Shown here piece after piece: positions 1 through 12,458 of a stretch of 64,000 bases of DNA. Positions within the stretch are counted from its first letter, which is position 1. Each line of letters begins with the position of its first letter. Below the pieces are notes generated by a model. It was not told the origin of the DNA, ran no database searches, and saw only the letters and a list, made by a program, of their open reading frames with translations. The position numbers and the translations under genes are program-made. The DNA lies in assembly GCF_000208745.1 (NCBI RefSeq), contig NC_030859.1, forward strand, positions 13,342,379 to 13,406,378, given 5' to 3'. This DNA comes from Theobroma cacao (lineage: Eukaryota; Streptophyta; Magnoliopsida; Malvales; Malvaceae).

Positions 1-1831
1 AATCTAAATAAAAAAAAAATTAACATGAAAACAGAAATATACTCTCTTTCTAGAGAAAAACCACTCTATTGCCATCATGAGTTTTAAACTGTGAAAAGTG
101 CGGCCATTACTCATTTTGTAATAGTTTCCATCACTGTTAGTTTAGGACTCGCTTCTCCATCTGCTGATGAATCGCCTATCAACTTAGATTGCCGCATATT
201 AAATAATATAAACTGAAGCTCCATTGATTGGGTTTAAGATATTGTAATTGGTAGTCTTCCCTTTGCACTTATCTTCGATCAAAATTATTCCTTAAGTAAA
301 ATAAAAATGAAGACTATATGACGCCTAAGTAGCTTGCAATCTTAGGTATTACCTAACGAGAGTACGATAAAATTTTGAGTTGCAAGATTAACTAAATTAG
401 AGAGAATAACATATTGTATAATATATAAATGGATATGGTATAATGTTTTAAAAAAATCTTCAAACATTTTAAGAAAATTTAAATAAGTATTTTTTTTATC
501 ATAATGCTCAATTAAGTTTTTAAATTATTTTAAAAAATTAAAATAAATTTTTATTCTTTTATTGCGTTCTATATTTTTATTTGGATCAAATAATCTTTTA
601 TCACTAATGATTGACTTATTGCCATTTGTCAAAATATCACTTGTCATTTTATATTTACATGGCACTGACATGACATTGATGTGAAAAATGAAAAATGTCA
701 TATGATCATATTATTATAACAAACTAGCATGTCGCATTATTATCAATTATAATATGTTAACATGTCATATCATCGTCAATTATTATATGTTAATATGTCA
801 TGTCAGTATCACACAACATAAAACGTGACACTGATGTAAAAGGCGAAACTATTATATGATCATGTTATCATGTCACGTCATCACTAACTATAACATATCA
901 GCATGCTATGTCAACACGACATGAAATAATAATGATATATGACATTTTAACTAGTTATAGTTAATTAGAGCCTATTTGACCTAAAATAAAATTATATTTA
1001 ATGTAATAAAGAAATAAATGCATATTTGAATTTTTTTAGTAGTTTAATTTTTTTTTAAATATAATGCCTATACATAATTTACAAAAATCATAATATTCTT
1101 ATTTCAGACATAACCTCACAATGTATCTTCAGTTCTTATCCAGACTAATGGATTTTCTTATATTCATTCTCTTTCGTACACAATTATGCTTTTAATGTAT
1201 TGGCTGTTTAAGGAATAGGAAAAATTGGATTCTAAAGGACATCATTTGAAAACGATTTCTTACACCTCAATCAAAATTAGATAAATTGTATGATCTGGTT
1301 CTAGAACCAGAAACCTTGCAAGAAGAGTTCAGGGCTTCTCAGGCCAGGTCTTGGTTCTAGAATCAGGAAACTAACCAGAAAAGCTCGGGATTCCGAGGCA
1401 AGTCTTTGTTTTTGATTTCTTCTTAAGAGGTGGAGGACAGCTGGCGTGCAACATGTCACTTTCTTGCGGCCTTGAACTGCTATTGAGGCAGGTAGAACGC
1501 TGGTGAACAGGGTCGAACACCCGAGGTGTCTGCCCGAGCTGAGACCTGGTTCTAAACCAGGTCTTGATCTAGAACCAGAAAGCTTTTACGGCTTCAAAGC
1601 CATAGTCCATAGCTTACCTAGAACTTTCGGAGCATAATTTACTCCATTCTAAGCAAGCTCGGTACCCATAAACCTTGTTCTCACCAGAAAAGAACACTGT
1701 ACTAGCTTTGAACATTTCATTTCAGCATTTGCGTGTGCTTTTATACTTTATACTATAAATAATGTTCAAATCACTTCGACTTCCACTACACCAAATAGGG
1801 AAGAAAAAATTCTGATGAGAGCATATATAAG
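1..1831. other. AT-rich intergenic sequence downstream of the coiled-coil gene
   Basis: I see no coding exon on either strand. Positions 620-960 repeat short ATGTCA/TGACAT words separated by AT-rich spacers, like an old degenerate repeat, but no boundaries or duplicated target could be defined. Positions 1290-1590 are less AT-rich and carry related words around a TTCTAGAAC core (see the palindrome entry). Nothing else is recognisable. Confidence 0.6.
1295..1310. repeat. 16-bp perfect palindrome with degenerate copies nearby
   Basis: The sequence ctggttctagaaccag equals its own reverse complement. Related imperfect copies lie at about 1351-1372 and 1546-1588, each followed by a short AG-rich tail. 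It could be the core of a small degenerate repeat; no function is visible. Confidence 0.6.
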
Positions 1832-1837
1832 TTTATT
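1832..1837 (-). terminator. Candidate poly(A) signal of the coiled-coil gene
   Basis: On the minus strand this reads AATAAA, about 235 bases past the stop codon at 2072. The spacing suits a plant 3' UTR. The motif is common by chance in AT-rich DNA, so this is only a candidate. Confidence 0.35.
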
Positions 1838-2071
1838 GGTACAAAAGTATGTAGTAAACAGGGACAGTAATGAGAAAAATACGTATACAAATTCAGTTGC
1901 ATCTCTTTACATACTCTATCTTTAACTACTACAGAAAATAGAAAGAGATAATGATACAGAAATGGCCTTATAAACGATATGACCACAAGGCTGGCATCTT
2001 AATATATGAAGCAAGTATCTCTCTTGAATAAGATGAAATGTAAGTAAGTTACAACAATCTCAATGGCTGTG

Positions 2072-5000
2072 CTACAATCTATGGATATCTGGTCTAAAAT
2101 GGCTGTCATAAAATGAAAACCAATCAGGAGTTGCCCCAACTGATCTGGTTGTATGGAACGCTGGAAATCCTTCTTTAGCGTGTATCTGTGGCACTAGATC
2201 AGGATATGAGGGAAAAGTGGGATAATTCTGTAGACTGGATGAGGGTAGGACTGGTTCCAAGGAAGGATCAAAACTCGGTTTCGGAGTGGATAATCTTGAC
2301 CCTGTCTCCTCACATTGACCAGTGAGAATTTGATCATCCTTGATATAACCAGATGAAGCAAATGCAGTTGGGAATGGAGAAGAACTTGTTCTAGGATACA
2401 TGTAAGGGCCACTGAAAAAGCGATCACTAGAAACTGGCTGATAATTACTAGAACTACTCGATTGAGTGTTCATATAAGAGGTAGTGAGAAGATGGTTGCT
2501 AGCAGTTGGTGCAACTCCTCTATCAGGGTAGTGGTTCGCCAAACTTAATTGTGAACTTGAACCCAGAAAATTCGCTTTAGGGGCCTCTACTGAAATGTCG
2601 GTTGGTACCCTGAAGAGTCCAGAGCATCCAAGAGGAATCTCTACCCTCTCCCCAACTTTTCTTCCAGAACCAGAGGTTTCAATTGCTTTTCCTACAGATG
2701 CACCTTCTACCAGTGACAATGTACTGATTTTCTGTTGTAATGACAACCTAGCTTGTTTAAGTGAATCCAGTACACCAGTAAACCTGCCAGATGTTTCATG
2801 TGGCACCAATGCATACAGCTCATTTTTGTTCCGTGGAAGTTCTCGACACGAATGACTGCCCAAATCAGATGAAATGTGTTGCACTGCTTGGTTCCCAGGG
2901 GAATCATGTGGGTGGGCAAAGTGATGGGAGCTATTAGAAGGAGAATTGTTGCTCTGCATACTCTGATGATGATTTTCCTTTGCCATGAGAAATGTTAACT
3001 TTTGACCCGGGGAGTTGGGATTTAGAGATTCAGGAGAAAGGGAACGGCTATATCTCCAATCCTGTAAGCGATCCATATCAGCCTGTGAAGGTGGTACAAG
3101 ATCATTGGAGTGAATTTTGGGTAATTCTGCAGAGAAGCTAATGTGTTCTTCCTCGGCCCCTTGGACTTGTGAGGTCGCTGTCCCAGATACATATTGAGCT
3201 TGTGCCTTGATCTCGTCTCTTTCCTCAGTGACATCTGAGTGGTTCCCAGGATCACATGAATCCTAAATAATTTATGACCAAAAGACCATGATGTTAGTAT
3301 TCACAAGCAAGATTTCACTTATGTGACGAGAACATTCATAAACTATCTAGACAGCACGAGATAGGTTCAACTATCCTTATTATTAATTGCAATCAATCAA
3401 TAATAAGTTAAAAGGAAAAAAATAAGCAATTACTAAAAGCAACAGTGCATATAGAAACCACAACAACGAAAATGATAGCAATGCCTTCTACCAACAGGCA
3501 GAGCCAAGTGACCTTTTGCTGTATAAGAAAAGTATTTAACATTTTACGGTTTTGGGCCATATATGCTGGTATCTCATAGCATACATGGAAGAGTAGCATA
3601 GACTGCAGAGGTAGAAACTAAGGGACAGGAGCTATTTCCTCTGACTGGATATAAATACGCCTCATGGCATACTTGAAAATCCTGTAAAAGCACTAATCGT
3701 AAAACTAATGGATAAGTGTCATTCCCTCTTCTAACTGGATATATATGTATGTGCATCTACATTTTCCTTTGCCAAGAATCTTATCACTTATTCAATTTGG
3801 AAACATCCTTAATTTTCTTCCAAATTTATATAGAACCTTTCAAGGCATTTAGTCACAATCTTGCAGGATGCAACAAGTCTTAAATAGTAAAGCTCAATGA
3901 AAGGAAGCAGTATATCCATAGGCATTTCCTACTCATTTGAGCAATATTAACCTCATTCCATCCCCTTTTCCTGGCTGGAGGAAAAACAAAACCAAATGCA
4001 TGAGAATAGAGTTGAAAGTGCATCAGAGTAGAGCCATTGAAATGTTATCAATGCATAACTGACTATGCTTCATGATAAGGATAATGAAAATTTCCTGGGA
4101 CTCTTCAACAGTGAGACTTGTATTGCAAATATTTCTCCTGCTTCCTCCCATGTTTTTGGAGTCAGAATAAAACTAGGAAAGAGTGCCAAAAAAGCTAAAG
4201 ATGGCTTGAAACTACCATAAATGCCTAATCTAATTCAAAATTACCAGAGAAACTTGTTATCACAGCATAACAAGATACCAAAAATGGCATATGCTAAAGA
4301 CACCAAGAGGCACCAAGATAAGAAAGTTCAAAGGCTAAAATAGAATCTCGGAAAATATTCCTTGAGCTATTTTTTCCACCATAAATGAATCCAATATCAT
4401 ATTCATTTTATTACTAAAGAGAACTAAAAAATAGAAGACATTGTTTGGACAAGATATGCAGATAAGATAAACAGATCAGATAAACATTAGTTTTTTGTTG
4501 TGACCATAACTCGAATTGACTTACTAAACTTGCAAAGAAGAATATCCACAAAGACATACAGGAGAAAGAGACTGATAGAGACAATAAGCTCAAGACAAAA
4601 CAGAAAGACTGGAACAATCAGAAGCTTATATCAAGCAGTTTAATATATATTTAGCTCATGATGCTACTGGCTTAACTTATTGATGTTCTTTTAGGGTTTC
4701 CATAGGTAAGGATAATTATAAATTCACATTTGGCATAGAAGGTTGGGCAGTCCTGTGGGTTTTATTTTGAGAAGGTTTCAGTTATAGAGTCCATATGGTT
4801 TTGGTATCGGGTGGCATATTGTCACCAATTAAGGAACATAATAAAGTAAAGAGAGCTGAGCGAAGGCTAAGCCAGACCAATGAGTGTCATGCTGATTACA
4901 GGAAGTAGGATGACTTGGAATTTGGAAGTCGTGGGAAGTGAGGATTGGAACTAGGAAGCAGGTAGTTAGAATTGAAAGCAGAAAGCAAGAGGCAGCTGGG

Positions 5001-8000
5001 AGAGAAGAATTCTATACAGAAAGTCTCTTTGCAGAACCAACCCCCTTCAAAATGAAGTTAGCATACCCCATATATTGGCCTCAAGCTTTAATTAATGCAT
5101 CAATTAGATAGTCATGTTAACTCACTCTGCGTATTGAGGGCTAAAATGCAATCTAAGGTGATTGGCTACTAGAACAAAAAAGGTAGAGATGGTCCTCTGT
5201 GTAGACTATGATACAAGGAAGACACTCACAGTCTAGATAAAGGTTAAGGGGAGAATCTTTACTAACATAATATTCAAGCCCATCAAAGCAAACTCTCCAA
5301 AGCATCCCACAAAAATTGATTAACCCATGGACATTGACAGTAGTCTTGACATTAAACCCACCAATTCAATTGTATACATACTACAAAAATTACTTGCAAG
5401 GCATGCTTAGGAACAAGGTTATATTGGTAATTTTATTTTGCAAAAAATTGAGCACCTACAGTGGCATTTTTAGTTTGTACTTCATAGTTGTGTAAACTAG
5501 TCAACATTTCTTAATTCTTGAGATTCTGAAGTTGGAGTTCTTGTCCCAGCAACCAATATTTTTATGATCTTTACATCCTTTCCAATTTAATTGTGGTTCC
5601 ACCCTAAATAAATCCATTATCAACAGCAGGTTTGCAAAAAAACTTAAGAGCAGGTTGATATTATCGCATGGGTAAAACTAGCAAAAAAAGGTATCCATGA
5701 ATGCTCAGACACAGACACACACACACGTAAAGAAAGAGACTGATCCAGACAACAAGGGAAGAGAAAAAGAATGTAAACTCTAAAGCTTAATTACCTGCAA
5801 TGCTTCTAAATATTATCAAGCTCATAGTGATATTTATTTATGTATTCATCTTGCCTGCTCAAAATTACCAATATCCTCTAAAGTATTTAGAGTTAAGGAT
5901 CTTCATAAATTCAAATTTGCTGGACATGTCATCTCTAGTCAAAATTGAGTTAGTTTCCTAATTGGAATCATTATCCTACACATAAAATGTTTCCGGCATT
6001 GCTTACCACCAACATGTTTTCAGGAGGTTAGCAAATGTCAGTAGTTTCACCAGAGCAAGTGGCCTCACTCTTTGAATTAATGTAGATAACAGAGGAATTT
6101 CCTAGGTGACACAAGCCCATAGTACAAAGTTAACAAGGATCCCATCTTTAGAACCAAATCTCAGCATTCTTTTATTAGAATTTCAAAATATCCTATAAAA
6201 AAATCTACATAGCCAAAATTGCAGTTGACCCCTATTTAGAAATTGATTCTAACTTCAAAATTAGGCTAATTGTAGATAGAGATATAAGTAGAATTATTGG
6301 CTACAAAACAGCTACCAATTTCAGCAACTGTGCTTGTGCATCTGAGAGAGAGAGAGAGAGAGAGTAATGTCATCTCACAAAAAAATAAAAGATAATTCAG
6401 TCTAAAAGAGATAGGACATTTGCTAACCACCAAGCAACTGTAGTGGAGCTTAGCCAAACCTAATCAAATCCACCCAACCCTCCCCCAACCAAGAAAAGAA
6501 AAAGGACAACCTCCAGTCACTCATTTTCCAAATTCAATTGAAGATAAGTCCACAGACCTACAGTGTTTTTTTTTTATTTTTTTTGTACCTGAGGGAGCAC
6601 TACAGCTTGAATCTAAGTTCTCTATCCAATCCGTGCCCACCCTTACAACTTGAGCTAGGACAAGTGGCAACATATATTTTTGCCACGTCGCATTTCCTTC
6701 ATTTGAACATAAGATGAAATTGTCTACATTTTAAGCTTTGCTCTATCTTCAAATTTCAAATTTCCAGCCTATATTAACAAACAACCAGCTTTCTTCATCA
6801 ATTCTGAAATACATTTCCTGAAAAATCATAATTAATCACAATACTTATGCCTTAAATCCATTAAAACTCTTTTCAACTGCTCTTGGTAGAATTAGACACC
6901 AAATATTATACTTCTCAACACCATGACAGTACAGATGTCAGGCTGCCATTACTACTTTAAGTGCAATTAAAACTAATTCCAAAGTGCTTATAAATGAAAA
7001 AAGAAAAACCAGTTCCAAAGCGCATAAAAAGTACTGCAGAAGCCCTGAAGATCCAGCACCAGAGAACATGCCCTAAATAATTCTATCCAATATCATCTAG
7101 ACATGCATTTTAACAACACCAATATTGGGCACTATGACAAAGCTGCAACTTCATATGCCAGTATGAGAGAGATAACAAGCATCCAGTAATTACAAAAGCA
7201 AGCATGATATATAAATCCAGAGAATATATATTCAACTGGGAGGAAAAGAAAAAAGCAAACTTTTTGCACTAGATGCCTTCCTAGTCTAGTAGAAAATTGA
7301 CTTCCTTTGCTCAAGAAATTTTAAAATGCCAATAAAGTAACTAGAACTAAAAATGTCTATCATGGAATTTACTTCTGGTTTTCCATGAACACAAAAATAC
7401 ACGAAATGATTTAGCTTGATATCAGAACTAAGAAAGAAAAAGAACTTAAAACTATTTCTATCAAATAGGTGCTGCCAAAACATACCGGTGAACTACTGTT
7501 TTTTTCTCTGAACTTCTCTTCCCATTCTCTTTGGGCCCTTTCCATTGCTTCATAATGGACAATGAGTTGTGCTTGATGTTCTAGTGCCTTTTCCATGTCT
7601 TTCTCTCCTTCAAACCCATGAAAATCAAGATCAAAACCGGTTACATTTCTTTCATTCTTTAAGGCATCTGAATGTAGATTGTCCACTGTACTTTTATTCT
7701 CATGAATTTCAGAACCCATTGGCAAAATATGAGGCCCACCTGTGGAGTGATTGGCATTAACTTCTGAAGAGTTTTCAAGTCCTTTTACTTGTGGATCAAC
7801 CATGATATTGTCTGATTTAAGCTCCTCTGCTACTGATCTGATAAATAAAGCAAGCATAGATAAATTTTTGTTTACTTGACTAATGAGAGTAAATACCTAT
7901 GAGGAAATCCATGTTATACATGCAAGAACTTAACATGAACCCAGATGAAGAAAATTCTCAACTGAAATCATTTTTACAAAGAAAAAGGAAAGAATGATCC

Positions 8001-10003
8001 TTGTAATAATATTCTTTCATTTTGATCTTTTAATTCTACAGTTTCAAAATAAAATGTATTGTCTTCATCTCCTTTTATTCTTTCTTTTTGTTTCCTTTCA
8101 TTCCTTCATCCCTTCCCCATTAGTCTATATATATATATATATTGTCATTAGGAAAAAGAACTGACAAGGGGGGTGGTGGGGGCGCATACCACATCTTGTG
8201 ATACAATAAAAGACAGAATCATGTACTAACCTTGATTCCCGACGTCTTATCTGCCGGCATGATTTTCCCTGGCGGTGTTTTCGGGATGAAAAACTCATAG
8301 ATGCAAAACTATTGCGACTTCTCACAAGTTTATCTTTATACCTTTCAGGAGAATGAGAAGCACTCTTGCGGCCTTTCCAAGACAAACTTCTACCAGATGC
8401 TGAAGAACAATCAAATTCAGAACCTGAAAGTTCCTCTGACTCTTTTTGTCTCACTTTTGAAGTGACAGAGCTCTCCTCTTCTTTAGTCGAACCATTATTT
8501 ATGTTGGATTCAAAAGGTGCGTCCTGGTCAGAGCTTGAATCAAGTTCCTCAGATATATCACTTACCCCATTATTCTCCAAAATAGCAAGAACATCTGCTG
8601 TAGCCTTTTCAGCCCTCCTCCTTTGGACAGACACAAATTTTAGCTGTTTCTCCAGTTCAGCAACCTAGGTCATATAAATACCAACATTATAAGCCATGAA
8701 ATGAAGAGTCTATATTTATGCTATATATAAACACAGATAGAGAGAGTGAAAGAGAGAGGGAGAGAGAGAACCAAAACCAGCTAATCTAAAAAGACCTAAG
8801 AATAACACGAAAAAATACCCTTTTCGCCAGTTCATCAGCTCTCTGCCTTGCACTTTTTGAGACAGATCGTTCAGACAGTAACCGTGCTCGAAGGAATTCA
8901 ATGGTCATTGTGGAATCCTCCACATTGCAAGTTGTCCTGACAAAACAAGGACAAAATAATCACCCAAAATCAAACAGCAAACCTAATTTAGTATAACTTT
9001 ACAAAAGTTCAACATGTTCCCTCCTCCCCATTCAAGTACACCAAGCATGCATGGTGCTTCGTATACATAGAAAGAAACGTCCAAACTCCAAAAACCAAGG
9101 TTCCATCAATTCATCCACAAAAGTACAAACAATTACTACAGCTAACGCAAAGACACAAAACCTTATATGATCTTTACATCAAAACTTTAGTTTCTCCTTA
9201 TGAATAAATGAACTTATTTATCAAAAAAATGTACATAGGAAGCAGGAAGGCTTGCTTTAAAGGCACAGAAACATGTACTTCCAAGGTATCAAGAGGCTCC
9301 CTCCAGAGAAAGGGAACTACCGTTAAAGAAAAAAAAAATCAGTGGGAAACTAAACAAGCAACAATAACAGTAAGTAACCACGTTTTAGGTACATCCGAAA
9401 CTAAATCCTAGCCCTTATGAGAGTTTACCACCAACTACAACTAAAGCGGCACTCTAAACCTCTAAAATTAGCTCCAATATCAGCCACCATAGCTTGAAAA
9501 ATCAAAGTAGGATCAGCATGAGCAGTTCTCATGCTTTCCTAAGCTCTTTTGCTAGCAAACTTTGTAAAGAGACGCATCCCCAACCCAATCTCGAAAAAAA
9601 ATGATATTCCAAATGACTCCCCTATCAAATTCCTGATCGATCCAATTCGAACACTTAACTCTCCTATCTCTCTAGAGAAAAATGCTTATGCATAGCTAAA
9701 ACCGGGTTTCTATTGTGACACTCAACTCTAACTGAAATTTTAGCTTCTTAACAACAGCTCACTCCTCCCAACAACCCAAACAACGAAGCAAGCAACAAAA
9801 TACTAATCCATGAACTTTAAAGTAATCTAAATACAAAGAGAAAGCTCATACCTGAAAAAATAAGGGATGAGAAAAACAACCCATGAGCTAACAATACTTC
9901 AACAACATAAAAAACTAACTAAGAGCATCAAAAATTTTAAAAAGAAAGAAATACCCAGATTTATTTACCTTTGATCTTGCTTTACTTGATCAGAATTATG
10001 CAT
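2072..10003 (-). CDS. Plant coiled-coil, Ser-rich protein of unknown function, 709 aa, five coding exons
   Basis: Coding exons on the minus strand are 10003-9969, 8936-8819, 8664-8231, 7837-7486 and 3262-2072. They total 2130 bases (709 codons plus stop), with GT-AG borders and matching phases at all four introns. The start is the only in-frame ATG after a TGA 24 bases upstream (10027-10025). Residues about 20-85 form an N-terminal coiled coil beginning MTIEFLRARLLSERS and continuing through a Lys/Glu-rich stretch, then an acidic Ser-rich region (SEELDSSSDQD) and a basic Arg/Ser region. A second helix lies at about residues 270-308 (HYEAMERAQREWEEKF). A conserved C-terminal block at about 460-496 (NELYALVPHE, then VLDSLKQARLSLQQKISTL) precedes a Pro/Ser/Tyr-rich tail. 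There is no signal peptide or membrane segment. I recognise these blocks from uncharacterised land-plant proteins, sometimes labelled myosin- or USO1-like only because of the coils. Structure is firm; function is unknown. Confidence 0.85.
3263..7485 (-). other. 4.2 kb last intron of the coiled-coil gene
   Basis: The intron runs from the donor after CCG (exon end 7486) to the acceptor before 3262. It is far longer than the other introns (1032, 154 and 393 bases). It holds a (GA)n run at about 6344-6364 and T-rich tracts, but no recognisable mobile element or exon; ORFs of 60-67 codons here look random. An alternative small exon cannot be excluded. Confidence 0.7.
8937..9968 (-). other. First intron of the coiled-coil gene
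   Basis: This 1032-base intron follows a tiny 35-base first coding exon (11 codons plus two bases) and ends at TTTTGTCAG before 8936. I see no coding sequence or named repeat inside it. A long first intron next to a very short first coding exon is common in plant genes and may hold regulatory sites; none is identified. Confidence 0.7.
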
Positions 10004-10345
10004 TTTAGAAGCTGTAGACTTTGATCAGCTACACTCCCAATACCCCAAAAAGTCAGCTTCTTTGATAAAAAACAAAAAAAAGAGACAAAAAGAATCAGAT
10101 AGAATATAGAGTACGATGAGTGAGGAAAACAAGGTTTTTTTTTCTTTTTGATTCAGAAGGAAAGCAAGGGAAGAAATGAGAGAGAGAGAGAGAGAGAAGT
10201 GTGAAGAATACGTTAGAAAGCAAACTCCATGGAAGGGGAAGCCAAAATGGAGTTGGATGACTTTTGTTTCACTAATTTTCACTTGGAGGGGTCCGTTGGG
10301 AATGAAGAAAGCAGGCAAAAGTTTCTTTATTTGGAAGACGTCCAT
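10004..10345 (-). promoter_or_regulatory. 5' leader region of the coiled-coil gene with GA microsatellite and possible uORF
   Basis: On the minus strand, upstream of the ATG at 10003, lie a (CT)n run (plus-strand GA repeat at about 10174-10198) and a 106-codon open frame (10345-10025). That frame ends in TGA 24 bases before the main start, in the same frame. CT-rich leaders are common at plant transcription starts. Whether the open frame is in the mRNA depends on an unseen start site. It has no recognisable domain and is probably untranslated or chance. Confidence 0.4.
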
Positions 10346-11370
10346 TTGGACACAACATGGCCCACACGACCTTTTCTGCTATCTTTCTGTCACTTCTCTT
10401 CTTTTATTTATCCCTTTTTTCATTAATTAATTTTTTTATGAGGTTAAAAAATAAATGACATCAAATTTTGTATAATTATCATGCTATCATATAGTTTTTT
10501 CTTTATATTTTGTTAATCTTTCCTGTTTCACTGTTGTTATGATTACAGCCTTAATCATTACTATTATGGTTGTCAATTGCCCTCATCATAATATATTCTT
10601 TTGGCATATTATTATTTTCATTATTTTAGCTTTTTTATGCTTTTACAATAAGAAAGCTTTCTTTAGAAAAACAAAAACTCAATCTTGTCACTCGCAATAT
10701 CTCTATTGGTTTCAGCAATTTTGTATATAAAATTAAAATAATTTTAAAAGATAATCTTTTAGTTAACCATAATCGATCAAACACGCTTGGAATCAAATAT
10801 GGTCAAATTTGAATAAGTTAGAAACAGCCTTGAGTCAATTTAAGGTCAAAATGAATCGAATTCACAATAATTTAAATTTAAAATAAATTGAATTCAGAAC
10901 AATTTAAACTTGAAATGACTCAAACTTGCAATAATTTGAATTTGTCATCATTCTAATCTAAAACATGTAAAATATCAAATTTATAATTAAAAAAATTAAG
11001 ACTTGTAATTAAATAATTTTTATTAAAATAAATAAAACAAAAAATAAAATTTTTTTCTTTAATGAAAATTTAAAAAATTTGAAAATAAGCAATATTAATT
11101 TATAATTCTTAAACAGTAATGTAAATAATCTACTTTTCAACTTTTTCAATGTTAAATATTTGAATTGAATTATAAAACTAATTTAAGACACACAAAATAT
11201 GAATATTTAAATTATTTTAATACTATCATTATTTAATTATAAAAAAATGATTTTGTTAATATGACATTTGATTTTATTATAAAAAATAATCAAATACATG
11301 GAAAAAGCACTGATATCTAAAATTATTGATAAAGATTTAGCTATGAGGGCTGCTGGAATTAAAGATTTAC
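10346..11370. other. AT-rich intergenic sequence upstream of the coiled-coil gene
   Basis: No coding potential is recognisable. Positions 10780-10960 repeat words such as TTGAA/AATTTGAA at irregular spacing, a low-complexity stretch. The proximal part presumably contains the promoter of the minus-strand gene, but I cannot assign a TATA box with confidence. Confidence 0.5.
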
Positions 11371-11390
11371 CTCTCTCTCTCTTCTCTCTC

Positions 11391-11451
<61 letters not shown>

Positions 11452-11452
11452 T
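11371..11452. repeat. Compound microsatellite (CT)n then (AT)n
   Basis: A CT dinucleotide run passes directly into an AT run of about 40 bases, interrupted once by G. It lies in intergenic DNA left of the repeat nest. Confidence 0.9.
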
Positions 11453-12421
11453 GAAATTTCAAATGTGAACTAAAGAGATGCATCTAGTGTGCTAGAGTTT
11501 GAAAATGGGTGGCATTAATTAATGATCAAGAATAATATTTTGGAGCAAATTGAATGGCTTCAAGGGTTGTTGTACAAGATTCCAATTTTAGAATCATAAT
11601 ATTAATTTCTTGGGAGCAATAAAGACTAGGAAAAGGAGTGAGAGCATAAATTCTTTTGTGGGAAATTTGGATCAAATTGACCAAAAGATTTCCATGATAT
11701 GGGAAACCAAGTGCTTAATGTGATCCACATATTTTACCCAATGAAGGTGGAAAAAAAGGGTGGTCATGAGTCTGCTAGTGGAAGATTCGAAAGTGGTCTT
11801 GAGATAGTTTTGGGGAATACAACTATGTCATACCAAGCATAGCTGTGAAGAAATAGAAAATTCCACAAGTATGCCTGCAACATCTGCTAGTGTAAACTGA
11901 AAGGCATGACTCTTGAATTTTTTTAGTCTAAGAATGGTTAGGATGTTGTGGTACAACATGAGATAAGCAACTTTTATCCTTTGATTTTTTATTCAAATTT
12001 TGCTATTGATTTCAAGTCTTAAATTTGCATACTAGAGTTGTTGGCTATGCACATCTATTCCACACACAATCTATTCACTTGGCAAATTTTCCTGAAGATG
12101 GAGAGCCTAAAATGATTTTGGTTCTTTCTGTTTTTCTGGTGCTGTAACAGTCCCTTTCGTTTGGGTGCTTGCCTGTATATCTTGTTCTGGTCTTTTGTTT
12201 ACAGACCAATCTATGAATCAATTTTTTTGTATTTAGTAAAATTTTGAATTGATTGAGAAATAAATAAATAAAGAGATAAAAAATGGTAAACGAAAAGATA
12301 GAAGCCAAATGAAGTAAAAAGAAGTGTTTTAATCTTAGTCATAGATTTTTATTTTGATCAAAAGACTAGAAAATAGTGTAAAACTTATTAGTTTTATAGT
12401 GCTGTAAATAAATCCTTCTCG

Positions 12422-12423
<2 letters not shown>

Positions 12424-12458
<35 letters not shown>
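12424..12458. repeat. (TA)n microsatellite
   Basis: An uninterrupted run of TA dinucleotides lies inside copy 1 of the duplicated block. The equivalent place in copy 2 (about 15238-15248) has a much shorter run, so the repeat changed length after the duplication. Confidence 0.9.

Noticed and set aside
2194..3255. Minus- and plus-strand frames overlapping the last exon of the coiled-coil gene
   Set aside because: Shadows in other frames; the exon frame 3262-2072 joins the upstream exons in phase and carries the conserved blocks.
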